Shown piece by piece: positions 12,331-24,419 of a DNA stretch of 64,000 bases. Under the pieces are notes generated by a model that was given only the letters and a program-made list of their open reading frames with translations, ran no database searches and was not told the DNA's origin. Origin of the DNA: Bathymodiolus brooksi (lineage: Eukaryota > Mollusca > Bivalvia > Mytilida > Modiolidae); contig OY804579.1 in assembly GCA_963680875.1 (NCBI GenBank), positions 21,685,804 through 21,749,803 of the forward strand, written 5' to 3'. Within the stretch, counting starts at the first letter, position 1; every line of letters begins with the position of its first letter. A program made the translations under genes and the position numbers.

Positions 12331-12729
12331 AAATTACAATCCCGAAACCATTAATACAGTTTTTTTCGTTGAATACCAATATACTTGTTTTTAGTTCTTA
12401 TCAACAAATTACGAGATTTATATAGTTGTTCACAAAGGGCATAATATCAAAACCACGAGTGTCAACGAACTTCCCACGAGTTCGCTATCCCCCGAAAACT
12501 TATACCAATCAAAATAAATAAAGCCATAGCAGCTTTTCAGTACTTTTCCAATATAATGAAGCTATTAAATTACACTCCTGCTTTTATAAGCTCTTTTCTA
12601 TTCATATGTTCAATCTTAGTGCAAGATAATAGTGTCTTTTTCTAATGTGTCTATAAATGGAATGGAAATAAAGTCAAATCAATGTTTGTTTTGCTAAAGG
12701 CATATGGCACAGTACATGAATGTAGCATG

Positions 12730-12940
12730 GAATACGAACTGTAAGGGTGCAGAATGGGGTTCATGTGATCGAATACGAACTGTAAACGTGCAGAGTGGGG
12801 TTCATGTGATCTGATACGAACTGTAAAGGTGTAGAGTGGGGTTCATGTGATCTTATACGAACTGTAAACGTGCGGAGTGGGGTTCATATGATCTGATGCG
12901 AAGTGTAAGAGTGCAGAGTGGGGTTCATGTGATCTGATCA
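12730..12940. repeat. ~41-bp minisatellite, 5 copies
   Basis: 'gatacgaactgtaaacgtg' plus 'cagagtggggttcatgtgat' repeats at 12730, 12771, 12812 and so on, ending near 12940. Confidence 0.93.
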
Positions 12941-12962
12941 TTGACATTTTATATTTTATTGT

Positions 12963-13035
12963 TTTATAGCCACGATATAACTGAAATATTGTTCAAAGTG
13001 GTGCTAAGCACCATAAACCTAAACCCCAAACCTTG
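12963..13035 (+). mobile_element. SINE family A, 3' tail only
   Basis: 'gccacgatataactgaaata', then 'gtgctaagcaccataaacc'; begins right after the 41-bp array. Confidence 0.7.
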
Positions 13036-15417
13036 ATTTTATATTTGGCTGGTGTTTTCTTATTGAAATGATTGCCCCATGACACTGGTATTGTACCTTA
13101 ATGTTTTAATGCAAGTATGGGTAGAAACCCGTTTATCTAGCACCAATAAAATACTATAATGTTGAATCATTTGTGTTTTTCATTTACAAGACAATGGCCT
13201 CAAAGACTTTTATTGTGTAATATATAATAATAAAATTGTCATTGTTATTGAAATTTGCATATCAGTGATTGATTATGTAATGTTGTATATGCGTGAGCAA
13301 TGGCTTAAATAACCCACTTCATCATAATGACATCCTCTATAGGACAGCATCACACAGACAAAGTGTACTTTAAGGCTTCAAACATATAATGAAAAATCCG
13401 TTTACTACTATTTGATGATGATCTTGGCATAAAATGTGAATTTCACATATAGTATGAATACAATATTTAAATAAATAAAATAAGAACTAAAACTCTGTGG
13501 ACTCTCAGACTTTGCGTAATAAATGTAATAAAAAGGCTTCGGTTTTTTTAAACAGTCGATTAAGAACTGTGATAAGTGCAATATATAACCAAAGGAAGAC
13601 GATGCTAATAACGAATAGTTGCTTCCCAACAACACAGCGTTACAATAAACATATGTTTTATATCATTTGAAGATGGGGTCGGAAGGTATCTTAATGCATT
13701 TCTGATTCCAAAGATGGTGTCCAAAATCCTGTTATGTATGTCTCCATTCTGTGTCTTATGCTCAATTTTGTCACTGTTTCTGAATTGTCCATATTTGATT
13801 ACCTTTTCCTGTTTCTCTAATGTTTATTTATTATAAACTACTTGTAGATTTAACAAATCTTTAATACTCCTGAATTAGCAGGTATATTAATAATTGTCAA
13901 AACATCTTCTAAAATTGAACAAGCTTCAGAATTTACAATAATTATTCAATGCAAAGGGTAAATCAAAACTAAGGGATAATCGAGGTCGTCAATGATGAGC
14001 ATATTAAGTTATTTCTAAATAGGTACAAATTATGCCATATTGTACTTTTTTTTATTCAAATACGTAGCATTGACTATTCTGCTATATATCTTTAGATACG
14101 ATTGTGTGTAAAGCAATCTAGTCTTGCTTTAATCCAAACAATTTCGACTGCAATTCGTTAATCATCTTATTGACCATTCTCAGCAAAATAAATAAATGTG
14201 TTGTATTTTTCTTCTTCATATTAGCCAAGCATTTAATGTCAGATATAACTTGACAGATTAAGAATCTAGTCGGTATAACCCGACAATATACCATTGTCAA
14301 GTTCCTGTTAACCTTTCTACCTTCTGTTTGTGTTTACATTCTTCGATGTTTCCTAAAAAAAATAACTTCATAAATAAGGTCTGACAAACCAATGTATTTG
14401 TTCCATAATCTGATTTTGAAGTACAGGAAAACAATAATATATCACCCTCTCAAACATTGACAGGATTTGTTTTAGGTAGGTCTTCACGAAGATGGTTGCA
14501 ATGTGTTACAGCGTTTCAATCTGACATCTTAATTGTTTAGTTTATTGCCCTGTTTTTACCTGTATATGTCGTTACGTTATTACTCTATTTACAATGCCCA
14601 AGATACCGTCTACACCATTAAAACAAACTTCATATAGAAATTTAAAAACTGAAAAATTCAGGAAAGCAACACGAAACTATAAAAATAATGGAAGTCAAAC
14701 CAAGATGAATTGATCATGAAATCAGAAACATCCGTCGTAATGAAGACGTTACATGACAACTGTTTTAAATAATTGATATATTGCTATCTGGGCTCTACTA
14801 GTTGCCCTTAAGGTATATATGATATCAGAATATACTGACTATTACAAATGAGGTGTAAAATCATTTTAAACCCAAATTGACATGATAATACCAATAAAAC
14901 AATAACAAAACATAAGAATGAGGGAAATAAGTTGATCATGATTGGAGATTTTAACATCCTTGACTACCTTTTGGTCTCTCACGGACGAAAAAATAAATTG
15001 TTGATGACGATCAAGGGGTCTTAATATCCTTGACAGCTTTTGGGCACTCACGGACGGTGAAATAAGTTGATGATGATGATCGGGGATCTTAACGTCCTTG
15101 ACTATCATTTGGGCTCTTGTGGACATTGAGATAAGTTGACGATGATGCTCGGCGTTCTTAGCGTCTTAGATTACCTACTGGTCTCGCACGGACGGTGAAA
15201 TATGTTAACCAACGGCGTGAAATGTTGATAAAATATCGTTTCATTACCCCAAACTGCTGTCACATGTAGCAAAGGTCATCTGGTTTCCAATTTCATTTTA
15301 TGCCTCGTCTCATAATTCTTCAAAAAACAATAACGAATTTTAAGTTAATATTACACAAAAATATATAAAAAGATGAGGTAACTTTAATATTGTAACCTAT
15401 ATTGTTTTTTCCTACAG
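13036..15417. other. No exon recognised; family D fragment and a 'ggacggtgaaataagttga' repeat
   Basis: 13735-13830 resembles family D ('tgtgtcttatgctcaatttt', 'ctgtttctctaatgtttatt'). At 14930-15210 a loose ~60-90-base repeat recurs 3-4 times, with 'ctcacggacggtgaaataag' and 'gatgatgatcggggatctta' variants. I searched by eye for a transmembrane exon that could precede the SYT15 exon 1 and found none. Confidence 0.5.
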
Positions 15418-15628
15418 GTGCATATGCCTTAGGATCCATAGACCCAACTTTGTACAAAATTGTTGATGAAGACGACACGTATGAAATTCCTCATGATCAT
15501 ATAGGACGGTTGTGGTTCGCAGTTGAATATGAAAGGGAAACAGAAAAATTACTAGTCACTCTTATCAAAGCCAAAAATTTACCAACTCGCCAGTATGGAA
15601 ACAACAGTAGCTGTGATCCATTTGTAAG
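15418..15628 (+). CDS. SYT15: SYT15-like exon 1 of window: linker and start of C2A
   Basis: The acceptor is a T-rich tract ending CCTACAG (15411-15417) and the donor is AAG|GTAAAT. The exon begins with the last two bases of a codon and ends with two bases (AG) of an Arg codon. It encodes a linker (ALGSIDPTLYK, then an acidic stretch DEDDTYE) followed by the first strands of C2A: GRLWFAVEYE, LLVTLIKAKNLP and CDPFV. The first Ca2+-binding loop keeps only the Asp of CDPFV; the Asp expected after LPxx is Gln (LPTRQ). The preceding exon, with the expected transmembrane region, was not found in 1-15417. Confidence 0.88.
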
Positions 15629-15679
15629 GTAAATATGTTATACAAGTAGTGAAGGTTTAACATTCCCTATCAAATTAAG

Positions 15680-15840
15680 AAAAGATTGAAGATGCCATAA
15701 GGTTAATCAGAAGCCGTACTGATAATACATTGGCTAAAAGAATAAGTAAAAACCATGATATCCAAAACACTATACAGCATACTAAAGATTGATCAATACG
15801 AACCCCCCAAAAAAAGGGGTGAACTCAGTGTAAGATTTTT
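15680..15840 (-). mobile_element. Family C remnant beside the Penelope-like element
   Basis: 'gaagatgccataaggttaat' and 'cagaagccgtactga' are the reverse-orientation end of family C, and 'ctaaagattgatcaatacga' the next block. It is badly decayed. Confidence 0.45.
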
Positions 15841-15903
15841 AATGATTAGTCTAAATTGCAATTTTCTGAAGTACATTTTTGTATACTAACTTTAGATCGA
15901 ACC

Positions 15904-18697
15904 CGAATCTCCTAGCCTCAACATAATAGAGAGTTGTTTTGGATTAAAGAGTTAGGCACTACAATGCCTTACGGTTGCAATGATAACACCAAAGGAGTGG
16001 GAAATTTGTCAAGTCCTGGATGCAACGAAATCAACGTGATGAGCCTTTTTAATACTATTCCAAGAACTAAACATAGCCATGGTCATAAACGAATTCAACA
16101 TCCTAATGTTAAAAAGTCCTCTAAACCAAGAACGTTACAAGATACGTTTAATGATTTACTTTCTAATATACAGAAACCTCTTGGAATTCATCACATTCGT
16201 ACAATCTTATTTTCACTACCTGTAAACTACCTCAAAGATCTTAGGGATTTTGGACTTGACAAAGGAGGCGTAGATCCTTTTTCTCCTAAGTACAGATTGT
16301 CTAGTATTATATGTGACGTGGCGTCCTTTCGTCTTTTTAAACCAGTTCGATCTGAACCTCTTCATGATAACAACAGAAAATTCCTCCATATTCCGTTTGC
16401 TAACAAAGGAATCGATGATATTAACATCAGCAACATTCTTAATAGAAAATAGGTCGCAAAAGAAATTCCACCATATTTCAAAAATCAATTTGTTCCCATT
16501 GTCTCCTATAGCTACACTAACAGCATTGGCCGTAAAATTTGCAACTACAAAGAAGCATTGCAAGATATTAACATAGAAGAGTACCTTAAGAACCCTCTGA
16601 CTTGTGACTGCTCCCACTCTCCTTTTCAATACAACCCATCTGGACATGTAATCACTGGTGATCTGAATATCATTCAACATGAGAGTCTCCGAAAGGTGAT
16701 TTCTCATGGTCCTAAATTCAGAGAACCTCAACACATCAATTGGAAACATAATTTCAAGATAATTATGGATGCTGTTGAAGATTATGCCAGAAGGTGGATA
16801 AAGAGAGAAGTAGACCAAGATCCTGAGTTAGAGTCCTTGTCAGACTGGGTTAGAACAATTAGGTCTCTAGTACAAGGTCGGATTCACAAACTCAAAAATT
16901 GTGTTAATAGTCGACCTAAGTCTGTATTTAAAGACCAAGAAGCTGTTAAGTGTCTTTCCTCTCTTCATGACAAATATGTTATCGTTCCTGCGGACAAGGC
17001 TTCCAACAATATCGTGTTTGTATGTAAATCATATTACTTCGAATGCCTAATCAAGGAATTAGGTATAAATAGCAACGCCTCTAGTAATACCACATACAAA
17101 CCAACTTCGTTCGACAAAGATGAAATCCTAGCTAACCACAGATCATTCATGACCTCTTTAAACATTCCCTCTGGTAAAGAGTCTGAGGATTTACCCTATT
17201 TATATTGGATAACTAAACTCCATAAGACACCATGCAAAGAAAGGTACATAGCGGGATCATCAACTTGTTCGACGAAAGAATTGTCTATTCACCTGACAAA
17301 GATTCTGTCTGCAGTAAAAGAGGGACAACAGAAATATTGTGAAACTGTTTACTCGCGTAGTGGCATAAATCACATGTGGATTTTGAAAAACTCTAAAGAT
17401 CTTTTGGATAACCTGAAATCAAGATCTTTCTCTCAGGTATCCTCCATCAAAACTTTTGATTTTTCAACTCTATATACCACCCTACCGCATGACAAATTAA
17501 AAACCCGCTTAAAAGAAACAATTCATAAAGCTTTCAGTCATAGAAACTATGGCTCAAAATTTGTTGTGTTAGACTACAATTCCACATATTTTTCAAACAT
17601 AATTCAAAAAGGTAAAACATGCTACTCCGAGGAACAAGTGATCAGTATGCTGGAGTTCCTCATCGATAACATATTTGTCTCCTCTGGAGGGACACTGTTT
17701 CAGCAGGTCGTCGGCATACTAATGGGTACGAATTGTGCCCCTCTTCTAGCCGATTTATTTTTATACTCATATGAGTCGGAGTTTCTTCAAAAGCTTGTAA
17801 AAGATAAGAAGATTCATGAGGCTAGAGCCTTTAATTTCACATACAGGTATATTGATGACGTTTTATCTATCAATAATTCTAGATTTGCGGAATTTCTTCC
17901 ATTGATATATCCTCCAGAGCTGGAAGTTAAAGAGACCACAGATACAGCTTCGTCCGCATCATTTTTGGACTTATACCTCGAATTTGACGACAGTGATCAA
18001 CTCAGTACTAAAATTTATGATAAACGGGACGACTTCAATTTTAAAATCATAAATTTTACAAACATGTGCAGCAATATACCAGCTTCTCCTGCATATGGTG
18101 TTTACATTTCGCAATTGATTCGCTATGCCAGGGCCAGTAGAAATTATTCTGATTTCCTGAAATGTCATCTTCATCTGAGAAACAGCCTACTGGACCAGGG
18201 CTATTAAAAGATTCGCCTTATTCGATCTCTTAAAAAGTTTATATTCCGATACCAAGATCTTGTCGAAATATATGCCGTCTCTGCAGAAACGATTATAAGC
18301 GATGCATTTTCATATAGTGAAAATGTATAAAGATAAAGAAGTCAAGAAAAATGTCAAAAATATGTTTTTATCAATGTGTGACGTAAAAATGTTTTTGACA
18401 TTTATTTCACTGAATATGGTACTGCTTTGACAACTATTTTACCTATTTTGTTCCTGTATTTAAATACTGTTATAGTGACAGCCGGAACCTTTGAACCGTA
18501 ATGAGAGCGGGAGGATTGGCGCTTTAAAATCTGATTCAACCCATCATTTCTTTAGAAATGCCTGTACCAAGTCAGGGTCATTACGTTTTCACAGTTTTCC
18601 GGTTGTTGACTGATTTTGTCTGTTTATATAATTATGAGTTTTGACTTTCCCTTTGTAAGATTGTTCGGAGTTCGGTAATTTTGTTATTACCCTTATT
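15904..18697 (+). mobile_element. Penelope-like retroelement (Naiad-type), 5'-truncated
   Basis: The element is about 2.8 kb in intron 1 of the SYT15-like gene, same strand. Its reverse transcriptase has a CxC linker (CDCSHS) upstream. The start retains only the end of what looks like an N-terminal endonuclease (RELFWIKELG, MPYGCND). The 3' limit near 18697 is set by comparison with an antisense copy at 50469-50635, which shares the stretch ending ATTACCCTTATT. The N-terminal position of the endonuclease remnant plus the CxC linker is the arrangement described for Naiad elements. No target-site duplication or hammerhead was seen. Confidence 0.72.
15916..18330 (+). pseudogene. Reverse transcriptase ORF of the Penelope-like element, two internal stops
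   Basis: One frame runs from 15916 to the TAA at 18328-18330 and is interrupted by TAG at 16450-16452 and TAA at 18205-18207, with no frameshift seen. In order: an endonuclease tail (RELFWIKELGTTMPYGCND), a basic linker, the CxC motif TCDCSHSPFQYNP near 16600, a thumb/RT0-like region (GDLNIIQHESLRKV; KYVIVPADKASNNIVFVCKS), and RT core motifs LPYLYWITKLHKTP, FDFSTLYTTLPH, MGTNCAPLLADLFLYS, YRYIDDVLS and ASFLDLYLEFD. YIDD supplies the catalytic aspartates. After the second stop the frame continues IRLIRSLKKFIFRYQDLVEI, so the real C-terminus lies 41 codons further on. The intact RT core and only two nonsense changes indicate a fairly young, inactive copy. Confidence 0.78.
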
Positions 18698-19675
18698 CAA
18701 CCAACACGACTCTGCAAAGTTCAACCTAATATTAACATATCTGATACGTAATTGTTTGTGATGAATCTTTGTAATTTAGTTTCTTTTATAAACTGTTGAT
18801 AAACCACTCAATTAATTAATCGTTTTGAGTCTGTCGTTACTATTTGTTTCAACACATTGGAGGTGATTTACAAACTGATCACGAAAACCATTAATTCCAC
18901 TTAATGTTTATGAATTATTGATATCATGCTGTTCTTTCTAAATATAATATTCCAATGAATATTAATGCACCAGACGGCTATTTTGATAACAAGACACATG
19001 CAATCCCCAAATTATAGATATCATTACTTATGTTCACAATCCCCCCCCCCCCCCATTTTTTTTTTATTTATTTATTTTTTTTTTTAGAAAAAAACAACTT
19101 CAATGAAACACAATTTTTGAAAAAAAAAACATAGATTAGACATCACTAACTCCCATGAAAATCTGTAGTGACACCAGATCCTTCGAATGCTTTAGCATCT
19201 CTTATTATATGCATGACAACCGTCTTGTATACATTGTTTCTGTTGTACACGGAACCTGGCAAATACTACAAAACTTAGATAAACACATAAAACAAAAAAG
19301 TGCCTAATAAATTCATTATGCACCAGAGTAATATTATTCAATGACACAATGTGAAAGGGAAAGGAGAACTGAACATCTGACTTAGGCGGAAATCGTGCAG
19401 GACATTCTATATGTAACAGAAATCCCATAATAGGTGGGGCACGAATGAGTGCATCGTCTATAGAGAATATCTTGCTCATTGTACGTAAGAGGCAACTTCT
19501 AGTACCTCAGAATGAACAACAATTTATAAAAAGTCATCTTTGGTGACTTTTTTCATAATTCCTGTTTTATATCTTTATAATGGTACGTGAAGTATATTTA
19601 TCTTTTCATGAAATTTGCAGTTCCGAATTCATATAATTATTATTAAAAACCAAATGTGTCCTCCCTCAGGCATAG
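18698..19675. other. No gene; homopolymer C/T/A tract
   Basis: 19041-19135 has a run of about 14 C followed by T-rich and A-rich runs. The rest is unremarkable AT-rich intron. Confidence 0.55.
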
Positions 19676-19679
19676 ATAA

Positions 19680-19870
19680 CCTTAGATGATTTTGGCTATC
19701 CTGTTTAGGCCCTTTTGTTTACTTTACTTTGGCTCCTAAAGACTTTTAAATTATTTGCCTTTGAGCGTACCTGAAGGTTATAACAAAAACGTGTCGTGTG
19801 CACTAGATTTAATATCTACGCTGTAAGATGTTGTTTAGTAATAACAACGTAGATATCGGGTTTTAGTACG
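19680..19870 (+). mobile_element. Family B copy with inverted partner
   Basis: 'ttttggctatcctgtttagg' and 'ggctcctaaagacttttaaa' lead into the motif CCTGAAGGTTATAAC, then 'gtgcactagatttaatatct'. 'caacgtagatatcgggtttt' follows in the opposite orientation (19847-19880), so two family ends face each other. Confidence 0.6.
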
Positions 19871-19874
19871 CACA

Positions 19875-21560
19875 ATTAGGACAAACGAATGAAAACTTTT
19901 GACCTCGTCATTTTAAAAGAAATGAATTTTCCTGGAATGGATTTTCTTTTATTCGATAGATAATGTCGCCTACATCATCTATGTTGTCTTGTTCTATCTG
20001 TTTGGTTTATAAGGCGTATTGTATAATCTTGGATTTAGATTCATTTTCCCAGAAGGGTTTTTTGGAATGAAATCAGTTTTAACGTTGTGACCTCAGTTTT
20101 AAGTTATTGTTTGTAGCCACCAATGTGTGACTCAGATATGTTTCAAAATAGATTCCTATCCAACATTTAATTCCAGTTCTGAAGAAATCTCACACAAAAA
20201 ATGTATTAAGGAAGTGGTAATTTTAAAAGCCTCACGCAAATTCAATCCTCGTTTCAATGATTAAGTCATTATTGGGAAAATGTCGGTGACAAAACGTTAG
20301 GATAATTATTTTTTCAATCCTAAATTTCCTCATTAGATATGCTGTAGATAAAGTATCGGATTATATTATAAATGTTTGTTTGCTCTAAATCAAACAAAAT
20401 AAAGTAATCAAATGAAATGTACTGATAAATATCTAGATATGTCAACGTTATGGCAGTAATCAGAACCAGTTGTTTCAGTATCTGTAAAAATCACTTCTAT
20501 TTAAACATTTAATTATATGGAATTACGGATGCAAGAAAGCATTAAACTCAATGACATTTGATATTTTCTGATTAGATGGCATGCGCACGACCTTAGCTTG
20601 CTATTGGTTTTTTTAATTCCATATACGAATGATATTGGTATTAAATCATCTGATATGTTTATCTAGAATTTAGGCGCTATACCTACCTGTAACTTTTATT
20701 CCCAGTTTCACATATATATCAGGTTCTTTCTTTGATATTGAAATTTATAGCCAAGTATATAGCGAAATATGATGCATCGTGGTGTTCTCGTAAGGTCAGT
20801 GGTTCTTCTAGAGGTCGTTGAATCAATGATGTAGGTTGTATCCTTTCAATACTTGATTTCGGAATTAAAAGTCTGATTTTGTTTTCAGTTTTGCCACTTG
20901 TATCATGTTTATTTTGATTAATCTAAAAGTGTCATTTGATCTATTGTATCATCTGCATCATGTGAATGGATTTTCACGTAAGATTAGAAATGTGATTTTT
21001 AAAGATACATTTTACATTTATCAAATATTAATATTAATTAATTTTCAAGCGTCCGTTGTTGAACCTCTGTTGAAAAAATATTGCGTGAATAAAGCGTCAC
21101 AAAAAAGACAAATAAATAACTGTCGTTGAAAAGCGCAGAGCCTTTTATATGTAATATATTATTTAGACCTGCATTTTTATTTTCATCATGATAGTTCCTT
21201 ATTTTTCGTAATTTAAGTGTATGTTTGATCAAATATTTAGGCGACAATTATAGCGTTTTGGAACAAATGGAATTTACCATAACTGCACTGTTAGGAACAA
21301 TGTCATTTAATCAAAATGTGATATCTTCTCTCAAGTATATCAGCCTGACGGGCCAACTTTAAATTGTAATAACTATTGTCCTTCATGTCTACTTCTTTGC
21401 CCACAAACACACTAGTTCTTAACGTTAATTATATATAGACACTCTTGATCATGACCTTATCACAGAAAATAATCATCTCATAGAAAATATTGATTAGTGG
21501 TCTCAATTCTTTCCGAAGTGATTTCTGAATCAGATCAAAGTATTTATCGTCAGATTCATT
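19875..21560. other. No recognisable feature
   Basis: AT-rich intron sequence; nothing supported. Confidence 0.5.
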
Positions 21561-21562
21561 CA

Positions 21563-21800
21563 ATAATAACACTTCAATGTAAAGTGAAAGTAAAACCTAA
21601 TTTGTCTCTGTAATAACACTTCAATGCAAAATGAAAGTAAAAACTAATGTGTCTCTGTAATAACATTTCAATGCAAAGTGAAAGTAAAAACTAATTTGTT
21701 TCTGTAATAACATTTCAATGCAAATTGAAAGTAAAAACTAATTTGTCTCTGTAATAATATTTCAATGCAAAGTGAAAGTAAAAACTAATTTGTTTCTGTA
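21563..21800. repeat. 47-bp minisatellite, 5 copies
   Basis: 'taataacatttcaatgcaaa' plus 'gtgaaagtaaaaactaattt' and 'gtctctg' repeats at about 47-base steps from 21564. Confidence 0.93.
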
Positions 21801-21831
21801 AGTACTATTTATGTGTATGTTAAGAGTAATT

Positions 21832-22022
21832 TGAAGACACCAAAGAGGGTACTACGAAGCCATAAATCGAAGGACAGACAATACAATTGCCAATAGGAAA
21901 AAAGAACAAAAGGATAAACAATGATCTACGAAGCACTACACAAAAAACTAGTTTGACCAACAAGAACCCCACTGAAACCCGTAAATGAATTTAGGTGCTC
22001 CGGAAGGGCTAGAAGTTACCTT
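21832..22022 (-). mobile_element. Family C copy
   Basis: On + it reads 'gaagacaccaaagagggtac', 'aaatcgaaggacagacaata', 'caagaaccccactgaaaccc' and 'gtgctccggaagggcta': the complete family order in reverse. Confidence 0.65.
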
Positions 22023-22029
22023 ATGTCAC

Positions 22030-22790
22030 CATAATGCAAATTTATTATATATTATGTATGGGAGATAACTTCATCTAAGTTGTATAACTTTTGCTAAATC
22101 CCTTTTCGATACAAATAACATGAATCCCCTACACAGCAAATGGCAATCACAATGAACTGAAAATCGTTTTTACGAGCGGACATCACAAGACAGAATTAAG
22201 ACATTTCTTATAAAAGGGTTGCAAAACAACTGTGATATAAATAGAAGTTCACATAAAGTACTATGAATAAAGTCGAACAAAATGAACTCGGGACATCCTA
22301 CCTGAATTAGTCATACATTCTTGAAAGCTGAAATAATAGCCTCGTAATAGTAGAGTTATTCAGTGCTGTAAATATTTTTAAATCATCTCCTAACGAATGA
22401 CAGTCTGAGTTAAAGAAGAATATCGAACAATTATTCTAGCATATTTTGAATGTTAAAAGATTTAAAACACCCCGAGGACAAGAATTTCAAGGAAATAATA
22501 TCGGAACCAAACCGGAGTTTATGTTAAGCTATTATTTAGCGGAAATAAAATGACAAAAATGTATATATCTAATATAGTATGACGCATTTTTAGAATAGCG
22601 TTCATTAAGTACCCTCAAAATCTAAATAATTAATCGAGAAACCAAGAATAGTGCAGGTAGACATCTAAATTATTCAAATGTCAATCTGTGCCAGTTTTGT
22701 TAGTGGAATGTCTAACATTATATTGTTGAATAAAAACATGTGTTATCATTTGTATGGGTTACACGTAACACATGACAAACTGGACACGAA
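22030..22790. other. No recognisable feature
   Basis: AT-rich; nothing supported. Confidence 0.5.
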
Positions 22791-22794
22791 TAAA

Positions 22795-22950
22795 ATGTGT
22801 AGTTTCACCCCTGGTCTTTAGTTTTATGTGTATGCTTTGTAGATCGTTGTTTGTCCTGTTTGGACTTTTTCTTTTGGCCATTGTGTTGTCTGTTCTTCTT
22901 CGATATACGGATTCTGACTGCCCCTTTGGTATCTTCAAACTCTTCTTAGA
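22795..22950 (+). mobile_element. Family C copy, 3' half
   Basis: 'tttagttttatgtgtatgct', 'tttcttttggccattgtgtt', 'cttcttcgatatacggattc' and 'tttggtatcttcaaactctt'. Confidence 0.65.
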
Positions 22951-23129
22951 CAGACAGCTTGTGGAGAAGCTAAATCACACCTTTCTACCATGACGAGCAG
23001 CATAATCAACTAGTTACTTCAATAACGAATACTCATTTGTTCATATTATTACTCAGTTCCGTATTTCAAGAATTTTACCAATACTACAAATGTGTATATA
23101 TATTCTCTCTCTTGTTTCTTTGCTTTACT

Positions 23130-23208
23130 TCATCTACCAATAAAACTGACTGCCACGATATAACTGACATATTGTTGAAAGTGGCGTTAAACGCCATTAC
23201 CCTAACCA
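23130..23208 (+). mobile_element. SINE family A, 3' tail
   Basis: 'accaataaaactgactgcca' through 'gtggcgttaaacgccattac'. It sits between two partial direct repeats of 'attctctctcttgtt' (23102, 23271) and 'cagttccatatttcaagga'-type sequence (23053, 23228). Confidence 0.7.
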
Positions 23209-23565
23209 TAATCCTCATATTGTTGCTCAGTTCCATATTTCAAGGATACGACACATTTTTTGTATGTATATTCTCTCTCTTGTTACTTTATGTTTACACT
23301 ACACAGGCATGATACCAGACAGTATATCCAAGTATAGATCGCTATAAGACATCTCCTTCAATTCATTATGTCTGATTAGGAATGTATAAACAAATTGATT
23401 TCTTTTGAATGTCACTAATCCATAAACAAACTCTTGGGGTTTCTATTAAATTATATACATTGTATATCAAAGAACTATTGATAAATTATTGGATGTTATA
23501 TTAACAAGTGTATGTTAATATCTTCTGGCAACAATATTCTTTAGATGTTATTAAGCGCATACAAT

Positions 23566-23730
23566 CAAACCTGCTCATGGGGTCACCTTTATTAAGCAGT
23601 CACCTGTATTAAAAGGTCATCTATTTCTTAGTCATAGCCAATTTCATGTGAATTGAACCTCTTTTAAGAGGTCACCTGTCTAATAAGGCCACTTTTTCAT
23701 TGTCCCAAATGTGTTTTACTGTATTTCTTT
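23566..23730. mobile_element. MITE, family E
   Basis: Starts 'acaatcaaacctgctcatgg' and has 'gcagtcacctgtattaaaag' and 'gaacctcttttaagaggtca'; ends 'gtgttttactgtat'. The ends are imperfectly inverted. Confidence 0.68.
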
Positions 23731-24194
23731 CTAACAAAGGTAAATAGTATCTGAGTTGTCTTTTATATAGAATAGCCCTACAATGTTGGTATCTCTACAT
23801 TTATATGCTATTCTAGAGCATGTCCATCTTATCTTGTTTTAACAGAAATTTCTCTTGTCTGTCAAATCACTCTAGTCACTAAATTAATATAGGTATTTAT
23901 CGTTAATTTATACTATATTCGATGGCATGTGTATCATATTTATATCAACTTGATAGAGGATTGCTGCTGACGAGCAAGCTGCTTACACGGGTAGAGTTCA
24001 TGAAGGTTAGATTGAAGTCCTTCACCTCAAAAGTTTTGCGGTCGTCACCATGAATGTATTGACCGCTACACAACGTTTGTCTTAAAAAATTACCCTGTAT
24101 ATTTTAGCACTGTCGTAATATCTTGTCGTTAATTTTACCACGTTTACGACATTAACTACACTGTGGCTATTTCCCCTGAACTCTCACGGAGGTG

Positions 24195-24400
24195 TGTGTC
24201 ACATATGGAGCAGGAACTGATTACCCTTCCGGAGCATCTGGTTCTGCCACCTTTTTAAATAACGTTCGTTCGCAAATATTTAGTTTTCTGTGTTTCGTCA
24301 CATTTAAGAGTGTTGGTCTTTTTTATCTGTTAATCATTCTAGCCACGTGTTTCTCTTTCTATATTGACATACGATTTTGCATATCTCTGTCTTTCTTCTT
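24195..24400 (+). mobile_element. Family C copy, divergent
   Basis: 'ggagcaggaactgattaccc' and 'ttccggagcatctggttc' begin it; the 3' half is heavily mutated. Confidence 0.55.
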
Positions 24401-24419
24401 GGTATAAATAATTGGTATT

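Noticed and set aside
16216..16818. 200-codon - strand ORF
   Set aside because: Antisense shadow of the Penelope-like reverse transcriptase frame.
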